A stretch of 64,000 nucleotides of DNA from Microglena sp. YARC (GCA_022414725.1 CM039464.1:4170347-4234346), one strand, 5' to 3'; shown: positions 50,179 through 62,826, counted from the first letter of the stretch. Numbers and translations are program-made. The notes: a model not told the origin generated them from the sequence alone.

Positions 50179-50975
50179 GTTCAGGGCCCGAGCGAACTCT
50201 GTCAACAGCTGGGCCTTGTGGGCGGCTGCGAATGAAGGTCACGCAGATGTCTGCAAGCTGCTCATGGATCCAGAGGCGGCTGGCCCCGAGTACAGGGCCA
50301 TTGTGAAACTTGACAGCAGCTGGGTCTTGTGTTAGGCAAGACAAGGTTCTTGCCACCGTAGAGCAAGTATTTATCCACTCTCCTCAAACTTTTCAGCAAT
50401 GTGTTCAGTTTGCTCAAGCGAAAATATCGCTGCGTGTGCCCAATAATTCCAGATGTAGCAGAAATATTTGATTATGAGGCAGGAACTCTTTGAAAATGAT
50501 TATTGATGCGCACGATGTGAGCCAGCACTTTGACTTTTCAGGCTACTTTGAAGAAGTAACTTCTATGTCTTTACAGTCCTTGAATGTTTTGTGTCAATCT
50601 CCAGAAGACAATATCTGTTGTATTGACAAGATCGGTTACAAAACTTGATGAAACTTGAATTCCTTAATGTAAGAAATAAAGTACATTTGCTCCTGCCTCC
50701 CGGAGGGATGTTGACTGGTTTCGGAGCCTGGTCTGGTCGGAATCGCAATTCCGCGGAGAGCTAAATCTCTGGTTGGCGAGTGAGTCGTTCGTACGGCTTT
50801 AACTTCTGCTTTGAAAATTCAAAAAAATCTCCGAGAGACAGGAACACCCATTCTGTACCGCTTGCAGATACCGCCAGGCAAGTGCCGCTTGCCGCTTGCA
50901 TGCCATGCAAGTGCAACCCAGGGTTTATAGGGTTTATAGGGTTTATCCCAACTCATTATTTATTTATACCATCCT

Positions 50976-52652
50976 GTGCATACAATTGTTAACGCTTCTA
51001 GTCTGATTTTATTTATACCATCCTGTGCGCTTGCATGCATGTACACACATGTTCATCGAACATGCAGTCGCACACGCGATCATCGTTTGACATTCCTAAC
51101 GTTTCCCCATGACATTCTTGATCGTATTGCCCTATTCTCTTCCAACCCCAAGATTGTATTAGTGTGTACAACTCTGCACAAAAGATTTTCGGGATGGCCC
51201 CTTACCGGACTGATCCAACCACCACAGCGAGTTGGAGAGATGATGGCGAAAGGGGGGCTCGCCGACCTTCTAGCAGTATGCTTGGTGTCCAATCCTCTTG
51301 TACAGGTTAAGGGGCCCCTTCAATTGAGGGCGAACCAAAATGAAAACAAGCTTCTCTATGTGGCTGCCAAGGAAGGTCACGCAGATGTCTGCAAGCTGCT
51401 CATGGATCCAGAGGTGGCTGGACTTGAGTTCAGAGCCCTGGCGAACTCTAGCGACAGCTGGGCCTTGCGGCTGGCTGCAAAGGAAGGTCACGCAGATGTA
51501 TGCAAGCTGCTGATGGATCCAGCGGTGGCTGGACTTGAGTTCAGAGCCCTGGCAAACTCTAGCGACAGCAGGGCCTTGTGGGTGGATGCAAAGGAAGGTC
51601 ACGCAGATGTCTGCAAGCTGCTGATGGATCCAGAGGTGGCTGGACTTGAGTATAGGGCCCGGGAGAATTCTGTCAACTGGGCCTTGTGGGTGGCTGCAAA
51701 GGAAGGTCACGCAGATGTCTGCAAGCTGCTCATGGATCCAGCGGTGGCAGGAATTGAGTTCAGGGCCCGGGCGAATTCTAGCTACAGCTGGGCATTGTGG
51801 CTGGCTGCAAAGGAAGGTCACTCAGATGTATGCAAGCTGCTGATGGATCCAGAGGTGGCTGGAATTGAGTTTGAGTACAGGGCCCTTGCGAACTCTAGCG
51901 ACAGCATGGCATTGTGGCTGGCTGCAAAGGAAGGTCACGCAGATGTCTGCAAGCTGCTGATGGATCCAGAGGTGGCTGGAATTGAGTTCAGGGCCCGGGC
52001 GAACCATATCAACAGCAGGGCCTTGTGGGCGGCTGCCACGGCAGGTCACGCAGATGTCTGCAAGCTGCTGATGTATCCAGCGGTGGCTGGAATTGAGTTC
52101 AGGGCCCGGGCGAACTCTAGAGTCAGCTGGGCCTTGCGTGAGGCTGCAAAGGAAGGTCACGCAGATGTCTGCAAGCTTCTGATGGATCCAGCGGTGGCTG
52201 GAATTGAGTTCAGAGCCCTGGCGAACTCTAGCGAAAGCAGGGCCTTGTGGGTGGCTGCACAGGCAGGTCACGCAGATGTTTGCAAGCTGCTCATGGATCC
52301 AGAGGTGGCTGGACTTGAGTACAGGGCCCAGGCGAACTCTGTCAACAGCTGGGCCTTGTGGGCGGCTGCAAAGGCAGGTCACGCAGATGTCTGCAAGCTG
52401 CTGATAGATCCAGTGGTGGCTGGACTCACGTACAGGGCCCTGGCGAACTCTGTCAACAACTGGGCTTTGGGGGCGGCTGCCAAGGCAGGTCACGCAGATG
52501 TCTGCAAGCTGCTCATGGATCCAGAGGTGGCTGGACTTGAGTACAGGGCCCAGGCGAACTCTGTCAACAGCTGGGCTTTGGGGGCGGCTGCGAAGGCCGG
52601 TCATGCCGATGTCTGCAAGCTGCTCATGGGATCCAGAGGTGGCTGGACTTGA
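50976..52652 (+). CDS. F-box/ankyrin gene 4, intact, 12 repeats
   Basis: 558 codons without interruption. The leader differs from its neighbours (MHTIVNASSLILFIPSCALA, then RTRDHRLTFLTFPHDILD) because one added base before the F-box puts upstream sequence in frame; an internal ATG near 51039 is another possible start. The F-box (DILDRIALFSSNPKIVLVC) is followed by a linker with QPPQRVGEMMAKGG, then 12 ankyrin units of 37 residues. The last unit ends LLMGSRGGWT because of an extra G, 112 bases before the sequence would otherwise continue. Likely role: substrate receptor that joins a host target, through the ankyrin stack, to Skp1-Cullin ligase through the F-box. Confidence 0.8.
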   Translation: MHTIVNASSLILFIPSCALACMYTHVHRTCSRTRDHRLTFLTFPHDILDRIALFSSNPKIVLVCTTLHKRFSGWPLTGLIQPPQRVGEMMAKGGLADLLAVCLVSNPLVQVKGPLQLRANQNENKLLYVAAKEGHADVCKLLMDPEVAGLEFRALANSSDSWALRLAAKEGHADVCKLLMDPAVAGLEFRALANSSDSRALWVDAKEGHADVCKLLMDPEVAGLEYRARENSVNWALWVAAKEGHADVCKLLMDPAVAGIEFRARANSSYSWALWLAAKEGHSDVCKLLMDPEVAGIEFEYRALANSSDSMALWLAAKEGHADVCKLLMDPEVAGIEFRARANHINSRALWAAATAGHADVCKLLMYPAVAGIEFRARANSRVSWALREAAKEGHADVCKLLMDPAVAGIEFRALANSSESRALWVAAQAGHADVCKLLMDPEVAGLEYRAQANSVNSWALWAAAKAGHADVCKLLIDPVVAGLTYRALANSVNNWALGAAAKAGHADVCKLLMDPEVAGLEYRAQANSVNSWALGAAAKAGHADVCKLLMGSRGGWT

Positions 52653-53764
52653 GTTCAGGGCCCTGGCGAACTCTGTCAACAGCTGGGCTTTGGGGGCGGC
52701 TGCCAAGGCAGGTCACGCAGATGTCTGCAAGCTGCTGATGGATCCAGCGGTGGCTGGAATTTAGTTCAAGGCCCGGGCGAACTCTGTCAACAGCAGGGCT
52801 TTGGGGGCGGCTGCGAAGGCATGTCACGCAGATGTCTGCAAGCTGCTCATGGGATCCAGCGGTGGCTGGAATTGAGTTCAGGGCCCTGGCGAACTCTGTC
52901 AACAGCTGGGCCTTGTGTGCGGCTGTGAAGGCCGGTCACGCTGATGTCTGCTTGCTTTTGATGGATCCAGAGGCGGCTTGCCCCGAGTACAGGGCCATTG
53001 TGAAACCTGACAGCAGCTGGGTCTTGTGTTAGGCAAGACACGTTTCTTGCCACCGTATAGCAAGTATTTATTTACTCTCCTCAAACTTTTCAGCAATGTG
53101 TTCAGTTTGCTCAAGCGAAAATATCGCTGCGTGTGCCCAATAATTCCAGATGTAGCAGAAATATTTGATTATGAGGAAGGAACTTTTTGAAAATAATTAT
53201 TGATGCGCACGATGTGAGCCAGCACTTTGACTTTTCAGGCTACTTTGAAGATGTAACTTCTATGTCTTTACAGTCCTTGAATGTTTTGTGTCATACTCCT
53301 GAAGACAATATCTGTTGTATTGACAAGATCGGTTACAAAACTTGATGAAACTTGAATTCCTTAATGTAAGAAAGAAAGACAATTTGCACCAGTACATTTG
53401 TTCCTGCCTCCCGGAGGGATGTTGACTGGTTTCGGAGCCTGGTCTGATCGGAATCGCAATTCCGCGGAGAGCTAAATCTCTGGTTGGCGAGTGAGTCGTT
53501 CGTACGGCTCTAACTTATGCTTTGAAAATTCAAAAAAAATCGCCGGGAGGCAGGAACACCCATTCTGTACCGCTTGCAGATACCGCCAGGCAAGTGCCGC
53601 TTGCTGCTTGCATGCCAGGCAAGTGCAAACAAGGGTTTATAGGGTTTATCCCAACTCATTATTTATTCATACCATCCTGTGCATAAAATTGTCAACGCTT
53701 CTAGTCTGATTATATTTATACCATCCTTTGCGCTTGCATGCATGTACACACATGTTCATCGAAC

Positions 53765-55345
53765 ATGCATTCGCACACACGATCATCGTTTCCATTCCTA
53801 ACGTTTCCCCATGACATTCTTGATCGTATTGCCCTATTCTCTTCCAACCCCAAGATTGTATTAGTGTGTAAAACTCTGCACAAAAGATTTTCTGGATGGC
53901 CCCTTACCGGACTGATCCAACCACCACAGCGAGTTGGAGAGATGATGGCGAAAGGGGGGTGCGCCGACCTTCTAGCAGTATGCTTGGTGTCCAATCCTCT
54001 TGTACAGGTTAAGGGGGCCCTACAATTGAGGGCGAACCAAAATGAAAACAAGCTTCTCTATGTGGCTGCCAAGGAAGGTCACGCAGATGTCTGCAAGCTG
54101 CTGATGGATCCAGCGGTGGATAGAATTGAGTTCAGGGCTCGGGCGAACTCTAGCGACAGCTGGGCATTGTGGGCGGCTGCACGGGAAGGTCACGCTGATG
54201 TCTGCAAGCTGCTCATGGATCCGGAGGTGGCTGGACTTGAGTTCAGAGCCCTGGCAAACTCTAACGACTGCAGGGCCTTGAGGGTGGCTGCAAAGGAAGG
54301 TCACGCAGATGTCTGCAAGCTGCTGATGGATCCAGAGGTGGCTGGACTTGAGTTCAGAGCCCGGGCGAACTCTAGTGACAGCAGGGCCTTGTGGGCGGCT
54401 GCAAAGGAAGGTCATTCAGATGTCTGCAAGCTGCTGATGGATCCAGAGGTGGCTGGACTTGAGTTCAGAGCCCAGGCAAACTCTAGCGACAGCATGGCAT
54501 TGTGGCTGGCTGCCAAGGAAGGTCACGCAGATGTCTGCAAGCTGCTGATGGATCCAGCGGTGGCTGGAATTGAGTCAAGGGCCCTGGCAAACTTTAGCGA
54601 AAGCAGGGCCTTGTGGGTAGCTGCACTGGAAGATCACGCAGATGTCTGCAAGCTGCTGATGGATCCAGCGGTGGCTGGAATTGAGTTCAGGGCCATGGCG
54701 AACTCTAGAGACAGCTGGGCATTGTCTCTGGCTTCCAAGGAAGGTCATACAGATGTCTGCAAGCTGCTGATGGATCCAGAGGTGGCTGGACTTGAGTACA
54801 GGGCCAGGGCGAACTCTGTCAACAGCTGGCCCTTGCGTGAGGCTGCAAAGGAAGGTCACGCAGATGTCTGCAAGCTGCTCATGGATCCAGCGGTGGCTGG
54901 AATTGATTTCAAGGCCCGGGCGAATTCTAGCGACAGCTGGGCATTGTGGCTGGCTGCAAAGGAAGGTCACTCAGATGTATGCAAGCTGCTGATGGATCCA
55001 GAGGTGGCTGGACTTGAGTTCAGGGCCCTGGCAAACTCTAGCGACAACATGGCATTGTGGCTGGCTGCAAAGGAAGGTCACGCAGATGTCTGCAAGCTGC
55101 TGATGGATCCAGAGGTGGCTGGAATTGAGTTCAGGGCCAGGGCAAACAATATCAACAGCAGGGCCTTGTGGGCGGCTGCCACGGCAGGTCACGCAGATGT
55201 CTGCAAGCTGCTGATGGATCCAGCGGTGGCTGGAATTGAGTTCAGTGGCCGGGCGAACTCTAGCGACAGCAGGGCTTTGGGGGCGGCTGCTAAGGCAGGT
55301 CACGCAGATGTCTGCAATCTGCTCATGGGATCCAGCTGGAATTGA
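53765..55345 (+). CDS. F-box/ankyrin gene 5, intact, about 13 repeats
   Basis: The most regular copy: the conserved MHSHTRSSFPFLTFPHDILD start (ATG 53765; the frame is open nine codons further), F-box, linker and about 13 units, all in one frame. It ends CNLLMGSSWN, where the usual extra G is accompanied by a nine-base loss of GTGGCTGGA. Units vary chiefly at the same few positions (WALW/RALW/MALW, EVAGLEF/AVAGIEF), which in ankyrin proteins lie on the helix surface that binds targets. Confidence 0.85.
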   Translation: MHSHTRSSFPFLTFPHDILDRIALFSSNPKIVLVCKTLHKRFSGWPLTGLIQPPQRVGEMMAKGGCADLLAVCLVSNPLVQVKGALQLRANQNENKLLYVAAKEGHADVCKLLMDPAVDRIEFRARANSSDSWALWAAAREGHADVCKLLMDPEVAGLEFRALANSNDCRALRVAAKEGHADVCKLLMDPEVAGLEFRARANSSDSRALWAAAKEGHSDVCKLLMDPEVAGLEFRAQANSSDSMALWLAAKEGHADVCKLLMDPAVAGIESRALANFSESRALWVAALEDHADVCKLLMDPAVAGIEFRAMANSRDSWALSLASKEGHTDVCKLLMDPEVAGLEYRARANSVNSWPLREAAKEGHADVCKLLMDPAVAGIDFKARANSSDSWALWLAAKEGHSDVCKLLMDPEVAGLEFRALANSSDNMALWLAAKEGHADVCKLLMDPEVAGIEFRARANNINSRALWAAATAGHADVCKLLMDPAVAGIEFSGRANSSDSRALGAAAKAGHADVCNLLMGSSWN

Positions 55346-56267
55346 GTTCAGGGCCCGGGCGAACTCTGTCAACAGCTGGGCCTTGTGGGAGGCTGCGAAG
55401 GAAGGTCACGCAGATGTCTGCAAGATGCTGATGGATCCAGAGGCGGCTGGCCCCGAGTACAGGGCCATTGTGAAACTTTACAGCAGCTGGGTCTTGTGTT
55501 AGGCAAGACACGTTCTTGCCACCGTATAGCAAGTATTTATTTACTCTCCTCAAACTTTTCAGCAATGTGTTCAGTTTGCTCAAGCGAAAATATCGCTGCG
55601 TGTTCCCAATAATTCCAGATGTAGCAGAAATATTTGATATATTTTATTTGCGCACATTTTCGGAGTGTCTATTATTGATGCGCACGATGTGAGCCAGCAC
55701 TTTGACTTTTCAGGCTACTTTGAAGAAGTAACTTCTATGTCTTTACAGTCCTTGAATGTGTTGTGTCAATCTCCTGAAGACAATCAATATCTGTATTGAC
55801 AAGATCGGTTACAAAACTTGATGGAAACTTGAATTCCCTCTAATGTAAGAAAGAAAGACAATTTGCACCAGTACATCTTGTTCCTGTGATCCGGAGGGAT
55901 TTTTGACTGGTTTCGGAGCCTGGTCTGGTCGGAATCGCAATTCCGCGGAGAGGCTAAATCTCTGGGTTGGCGAGTGAGTGAGTCGTTTCGTACGGCTCTA
56001 AACTTCTGCTTTGAAAATTCAAAAAAATCGCCGGGAGGCGGGAACACCCATTCTGTACCGCTTGCAGATACCGCCAGGCAAGTGCCGCTTGCCGCTTGCC
56101 GCTTGCATGCGAGGCAAGTGCAACCAAGGGTTTATAGGGTTTAAAGGGTTTATAGGGTTTATCCCAACTCATTATTTATTTATACCATCCTGTGCGTAAA
56201 ATTGTCAACGCATCTAGTCTGATTTTATTTATACCATCCATTGCATGTACACACATGTTCATCGAAC

Positions 56268-57898
56268 ATGCATTCGCACACGCGATCATCGTTATTCCTA
56301 ACGTTTCCCCATGACATTCTTGATCGTATTGCCTATTCTCTGCCAACCCCAAGATTGTATTAGTGTTACAATTCTGCACAAAAGATTTCTGGGTTGGCCC
56401 CTTACCGGACTGATACCAACCACCACAGCGCGAGTTGGACGAGATTGATGGCGAAAGGGGGGCGCGCCGATCTTCTAGCAGTATGCTTGGTGTTCCCAAT
56501 CCTCTTGTACAGGTTGAGGGGGGCCTGACAATTGAGCGGCGAACCAAAATGAAAACAGTAGGCTTTCTGCGTTATGTTGGCGTCGCCAGAGCAGGTCACG
56601 CAGATGTCCTCGCAACGCTGGCTCCAATGGATCCAGAGGTGGGCTGGACTGAGTTCGGGCCAGGGCGGGAATGAACACTTTTCTGACAGCCAGGGCATTG
56701 TGGGGCTGGCTGAGCCAAGGCAAGGTCACGCAGATGTCTGCGAGCTGGCTGATGGGATTCGCAGAGGTGGCTGACTTGAGTTCAGGGCGGCGGGCGAACT
56801 GCTAGCGACACACAGGGACTTGTGGGCGGCTGCCAAGGAAGGTAGATGCAAATGTCTGCCAGTTTGCTGATGGATTTTTCCAGAGGTGGCTGGACTTGAT
56901 TATAGGGGCCCGGGGCGAACTCTAGAGTCAGCTGGGCATTGTGGGGTGGCTTTTTTGCCAATATGCAGTCACGCGAGATGTCTGCAAGCTGCTGATGGAT
57001 CCCAGATGTGGCTGGACTTGAGTATAGGGACGGGCGAACTGCTAGCTGCCACGCAGGGCTTGTGGGCGGCTGCGAAGGACGGTCACGGTGCTGATGTCCG
57101 AAGCTGCTGATTGTGAGTCCAAAATGTGGGCTGGACTTGAGTATAGGGCCCGGGCGATACTCTAGCGACAAAAGCAGGGCCTTGTGGGTGGCTGCAAAGG
57201 AAGGTCACGCATATGTCTGCAAGCTGCTGATGGATCAGAGGTGGCTGGACTCAAGTACAGGGGTCCGGGCGAACTCTGTCAACAGCTGGGCTTTTGGGGG
57301 CGGCTGCCAGGCAGGGGGTGCACGCTCAGATGTCTGCAAGCTGCTCTGATGGATCCAGAGGTGACTTGACTCAAGTTTCAGGGCCCCGGGCGAACTCTAG
57401 CGACAGCTTGGCATTGTGGACGAGGCTGCCAAGGCAGGTCAGCACGGCAGATGTCTGCAAGCTGCTGATAGGAATCCAGCGGTGGCTGGACTTGAGTTTT
57501 CAGGGCCCTGGTGAACGCTAGCGACAGCTGGGCCTTTGTGTGAAGGGCTGGCAAAGGAAGGGTCACGCAGATGTCTGCAAGCTGCTCCATGGATCGCAGG
57601 CGGTGGCTGGACTTAAGTTTAAGATCAACGGGCCCAGGGCGAACTCATAGCGACAGCAGGGCATTGGGGGCGGCTTCCAAGGCAGGTCACGCAGACGTCT
57701 GCAGCTGCTCATGGATCCAGCGGTGGCTGGAATTTGAGTGCAGGGCCCGGGCGAACTCTGGTCACAGCTGGGCCTTGGGGCGGCTGCGAAGGCTGGTCAA
57801 CACCGAGTCTGCTTGCTTTTGATGGAATCCAGAGGCGGCTGGCACGAGTAACAGGGCCATTGTGAAACGTGACACAGCTAGCTGGGTCCTGTGTGTTA
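56268..57898 (+). pseudogene. F-box/ankyrin gene 6, riddled with one-base indels
   Basis: All landmarks are present in order (GACATTCTTGATCGTATTGC, the CACCACAGCGCGAGTTGG linker, about a dozen GTCACGCAGATGTCTGCAAG units, the final GTGAAACGTGAC block), but nearly every 30-50 bases a base is gained or lost against the other copies. No reading frame longer than about 90 codons survives. The density and type of change fit sequencing error better than decay. Confidence 0.7.
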
Positions 57899-58638
57899 GG
57901 CAAGACACGTTTCTTGCCACGCATAGAGCAAGTATTTATCCACTCTCCTCAACTTTTAAGAAATGTGTTCAGTTTGGAGCTCAAGCGAAAATATCGGCTG
58001 CGTGTGCCCATAATTCAGATGTAGCAGAAATATTTGATTATGGGCAGGAACTTTTTGAAAATGATTATTTGATGCGCACGATGTGGAGCCAGCACTTTGA
58101 CTTTCAGTGCTACTTTGAAGATGTAACTTCTGTGTGCCTTGAATGTTTTGGTCAATCTCCTGAAGAACAATATATGTCTTGACAAGCGTCGGTTACAAAA
58201 CTTGATGAAAACTTGAATTCCTTAATGTAAGAAAGAAAGACAATTTGCACTCAGTACATTTTGTTTCTTGCCTCCCGGAGGATTTTGACTGTTTTCGGAT
58301 AAGCCTGGTCTGGTCGGAAATCGAATTCGCGGAGAGCTAAATTCTGGATGGCGAGTGAGTCCGTTTCGTTAAGGCTCTAACTCTGCTTTGGAAAATTCGA
58401 AAAAAATCGCAGGGGAGGCAGGAACACCCATTTCTGTGACCGCTTGCAGATACCGCGCACGAAAAGTGCCGCTTGCCGCTTGCATGTCAGGCAAGTGCAA
58501 CCAAGGTTTATAGGGTTTTATAGATTTTATAGGGTTTTTACAGGGTTTATAGGGTTTATAGGGTTTATCGCCAACTCATTATTTAATTTATACCAATTCC
58601 TGTGGCGCTTGCCTGCATGTACACACATGTTCATCGAC

Positions 58639-61600
58639 ATGCATTCCAACACTGCGATCATCGTTATTCCTAACGTTTCCCCATGACATTCTTGATCGGT
58701 ATTGCCTATTCTCTTCCAACCCCAAGATTGGTAATTAGTGTTGTAAAACTATGCACCAAAAGATTTCGGGATGGCCCCTTACCCGGTAGCTGATCCAACA
58801 CACAAGGTCGCGAGTTGGAAGAGATGATGGCGAAAGGGGGTGCGCGGCGACTTCTAGCAGTATGCTTGGTGTCCATCCTCTGTAAGGTTGAGGGGGCCGC
58901 TACAAATTGAGGGCGAACCAAAATGAAAACAAGCTTCTCTATGTGGCTGGCAAGGAAGTCACGCAGATGTCTTGCAAGCTGCTCATGGATCAGCGGCCTG
59001 GCTGGAATGAGTTCATGTCCCGGGGCGAACTCTGTCAACGCTGGGCCTTGTGGGTGGGCTTGCAAGGAAGGTCACGCGATGTATGCAACACTGCTCATTG
59101 ATCGAGAGGTGGCTGGACTTGAGTTCAGAGCCCTGGCAAACTCTTAGCGACAGCAGGGCCTTGTGGGTGGCTGCCAGGAAGTGTACGGCAGATTGTATGC
59201 AAGCTGCTCATGGATCCAGAGGTGGGGCTGGACTTGATTTAGAAGCCTCGGCAAACTCTAGCGACAGCAGGGCCTTGTGGTGGGCTTGCCAAGGAGGTCA
59301 CGCAGTATGTCTGCCAAAGCTGCTGCATGGATCCAGAGGTGGCTGGACTTGAGTTCAAGAGCCCTGGCAAATCTCTAGCGACAGCAGGGCTTGTGTGGGT
59401 GGCTGCCAAGGAAGGTCACGCAGATGTCTGCAAGCTGCTGATGGATCAGCGGTGGCTGGATTGAGTTCAGGGCCCTGGCGAACTGTAGCGACAGCTTGGC
59501 TCTTGTGGGTGGCTGCAAAGGAAAGGGTCACTCAGATGGTCTGCAAGCTGCTGATGGATCAGCGGTGGCTGGACTTTGGAGTTCAGAGCCCCTGGCAAAA
59601 CTCCAGCGACAGCAGGGCCTTGTGGTGGCTGCCAAGGAGGGTCTCGTAGATGTATGCAAGCTGCTGAATGGATCCAGCGGTGGCTGGCTTGAAGTTCAGG
59701 CCTGGGAACTGTAGTGACAGCTTGGCCCTTACTGGGTGGCCTCAAAGGAAGGTCACTCAGATGTCCTGCAAAGCTGCTGATGGAATTCAGCGGTGGCTGG
59801 ACTTGAGTTAGGGCCCGGGCGAACTCTAACGACAGCATGGCATTGGTGGGTTGGCTGCAAAGGAAGGGGGTCATGCAGATGTTCTGCAAAGCTTGCTGAT
59901 AGGATCCAGCGGTGGCTGACTTGAGTATAGGGCCCGGGCAACTCTAGCGACAGCTGGGCATTGTGGGTGGGCTACAAAGGCAGGTCACGCAGATGTCTGT
60001 GCAAGCTGCTGATGGATCCAGCGGTGGCTGGACTTGGGAGTTCAGGCCCGGGCGAATTTTAGCGACAGCTGGGCATTGGTGGCTTGGCCTTGCCAAGGAA
60101 GGTCATGCAGATGTCTGCAAGCTGCTGATGGATCCAGAGGTGGCTGGATTTGTGTTCAAGCCCAAGCGAACTCTAGTGACAGCAGGGCCTTTGTTGGCGG
60201 CTGCAAAGGAAGGGTCAACTCAATGTCTGCAAGTTGCTTGATGGATCCAGAGGTGGCTGGATCTTGGGGAGTATAGGGTCCGGCTAAACCACCTAGCGAC
60301 AGCTGGGTCTTGTGGGCGCTGCAAACAGGTGCATACAGATGTCTGGCAAGCTGCTGCATGGTCCAGCGGTGGCTGGAACCTTGAGTACAGGGCCAGGGCT
60401 GCGAGACTTGTCAACAGCTGGGGCTTGTGGGAGGTCCTGCGAAAGGCCGCGAAGGTCACGCAGATGTATGCAAGCTTGCTTGGATGGATCCAGAGGTTGT
60501 TGGATCTTGAGTTCAATGGCCAGGGAGACGCGCTAGCGACAGTTGGGCATTGCGTGAGGCCCTTGCAAAGGAAAAGGTCAACGGCAGATGTCTGCAAGCT
60601 GGCTCATGGATACAGAGTGGCTGGACTTGAGTATCGGGCCCAGGGAACTCTAGCTCAGCCAGGCCTTGTGTGAGGCTGCAAAGGAAGGTCACGCAGAATG
60701 TACGGCAATCTGCTGATAGGATGTCAGCGGTGGCTGGACTTGAGTATAGGGCCCGGGCGAACTCTAGCGACAGCTGGGCATTGTGGGTGGCTACAAAGGC
60801 AGGTCACGCAGATGTCTGCAAGCTGCTGATGGATCCAGCGGTGGCTGGACTTGAGTTCAGGGACCGGGCGAATTTTAGCGACAGCTGGGCATTGTGGCTG
60901 GCTGCCAAGGAAGGTCATGCAGAATGTCTGCAAAGCTGCTGATGGATCAGAGGTGGCTGGACTTGTGTTCAGGAGCCTGGGCGAACTTTCGTGACAGCAA
61001 GGGCCTTGGTGGGGCGCTGCAAAGGAAGTCACTCAGATGTCTGCAAGCTGCTGATGGCATCCAGAGGTGGCTCGGACTTGAGTATAGGGTGCCGGGCTAA
61101 CACTAGCGACAGCGTGGGTCTGTGGGCGGCTGCCAAAGGCAGGTCACGCAGATGTTTTGCAAGCTGCTCATGGAATCCAAGCGGTGGCTGGACTTGAGTA
61201 CGGGCCAGCGAACTCTGTCAACAGCTGGGCCTTGTGGGAGGCTGCGAAGGAAGGTCAAGCAGATGTCTGCAAGCTGCTGATGGATCCAGAGGTGGCTGGA
61301 CTTGAGTTCATGGCCAGGGAGAACGCTAGTGACAGCCGGGCATTGTGTGAGGCTGCAAAGGAAGGTCACGCAGATGTCTGCAAGCTGCTCATGGATCCAG
61401 AGGTGGCTGGACTTGAGTATGGGCCCGGGCGAACTCTAGCTACAGCCAGGCCTTGTGTGAGCTGCAAAGGAAGGTCAACGGACGCAGATGTATGCAATCT
61501 GCTGATGGATCCAGAGGTGGCTGGACTTGAGTACACGGCCCTGGCAAACTCTAGCGACAGCAGGGCCTTGGGGGCGGCTGCCAAGGAAGGTCACGCAGAT

Positions 61601-62088
61601 GTCTGCAAGCTGCTGATGGATACAGCGGTGGTTGGACTTGAGTACAGGGCCAGGGCGAACTCTAGCGAACAGCGCCTTGTGGGGCGGCTGCCAATGAAGG
61701 TCACGCAGATGTCTGCAAGCTGCTGATGGATCCAGCGGTGGCTGGACTTGAGTATAGGGCCGTGGCGAACAATATCAACAGCAGGGCCTTGGGGGCGGCT
61801 GCAAAGGCAGGTCACGCAGATGTCTGCAAGCTGCTGATGGATCCAGCAGTGGGTGGACTCGAGTTCAGAGGCTGGGCGATCTCTAGCGACAGCCGGGCCT
61901 TGTGGGCGGCTGCCAAGGCAGGTCACGCAGATGTCTGCACGCTGCTGATGGATCCAGCGGTGGCTGGAATTGAGTTCAGGGCCAGGGCGAACTCTAGCGA
62001 CGGCAGGGCCTTGTGGGCGGCTGCGAAGGCCGGTCACGCCGATGTCTGCTTGCTTTTGATGGATCCAGCGGTGGTTGGCCCCGAGTAA
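58639..62088 (+). pseudogene. F-box/ankyrin gene 7, long repeat run, first two thirds indel-rich
   Basis: This is the longest copy, with roughly 27-30 ankyrin units. From 58639 to about 61690 it shows the same dense one-base indels as gene 6. From 61726 to 62088 it is clean (RALGAAAKAGHADVCK and following) and ends MDPAVVGPE with TAA where neighbours read GPEYRA. The repeat number may be inflated or reduced by assembly error. Confidence 0.65.
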
Positions 62089-62732
62089 AGGGCCATTGTG
62101 AAACTTGACAGCAGCTGGGTCTTGCCACCGAAGAGCAAGTATTTATCCACTCTCCTCAAACTTTTCAGAAATGTGTTCAGTTTGCTCAAGCGAAAATATC
62201 GCTGAGTGTGCCCAATAATTCCAGATGTAGCATAAATATTTGATTATGAGGCAGGAACTCTTTGAAAATGATTATTGATGCGCACCATGTGAGCCAGCAC
62301 TTTGACTTTTCAGGCTACTTTGAAGATGTAACTTCTATGTCTTTTCAGTCCTTGAATGTTTTGTGTCAATCTCCTGAAGACAATATCTGTTGTATTGACA
62401 ATATCGGTTACAAAACTTGATGAAACTTGAATTCCTTAATGTAAGAAAGAAAGACAATTTGCACAAGTACATTTGTTCCTGCCCTGGAGGGATTTTGACT
62501 GGTTCGGACCTGGTCTGTCGGAATCGCAATTCTGCGGAGAGCTAAATCTCTGGTTGGCGAGTGAGTCGTTCGTACGGCTCTAACTACTTCTTTGAAAATT
62601 CAAAAAAATCGCCGGGAGGCAGGAACACCCATTCTGTACCGCTTGCAGATACCGCCAGGCAAGTGCCGCTTGCAGATACCGCCAGGCAAGTGCCGCTTGC
62701 CGCTTGCCGCTTGCATGCCAGGAAAGTGCAAC

Positions 62733-62770
62733 CCAGGGTTTATAGGGTTTATAGGGTTTATAGGGTTTAT
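62733..62770. repeat. GGGTTTATA microsatellite upstream of an array gene (present before every unit)
   Basis: The nine-base unit occurs in variable number before each F-box gene: about one at 44365 and 45888, five or six at 47700-47757, two at 50930, one at 53632, three at 56130, six imperfect at 58505-58570, and three here. Copy number changes between otherwise near-identical spacers show slippage. It resembles, but is not, the plant-type telomere repeat. Confidence 0.85.
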
Positions 62771-62826
62771 CCCAACTCATTATTTATTTATACCATCCTG
62801 TGCGCTTGCATGCATGTACATCGAAC

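Noticed and set aside
44703..55372. Long minus-strand frames across the right ankyrin array (WIHQQLADICVTFL-type repeats)
   Set aside because: These are the antisense of the ankyrin units, kept open by the three-fold unit length. There are no independent starts or domain matches.
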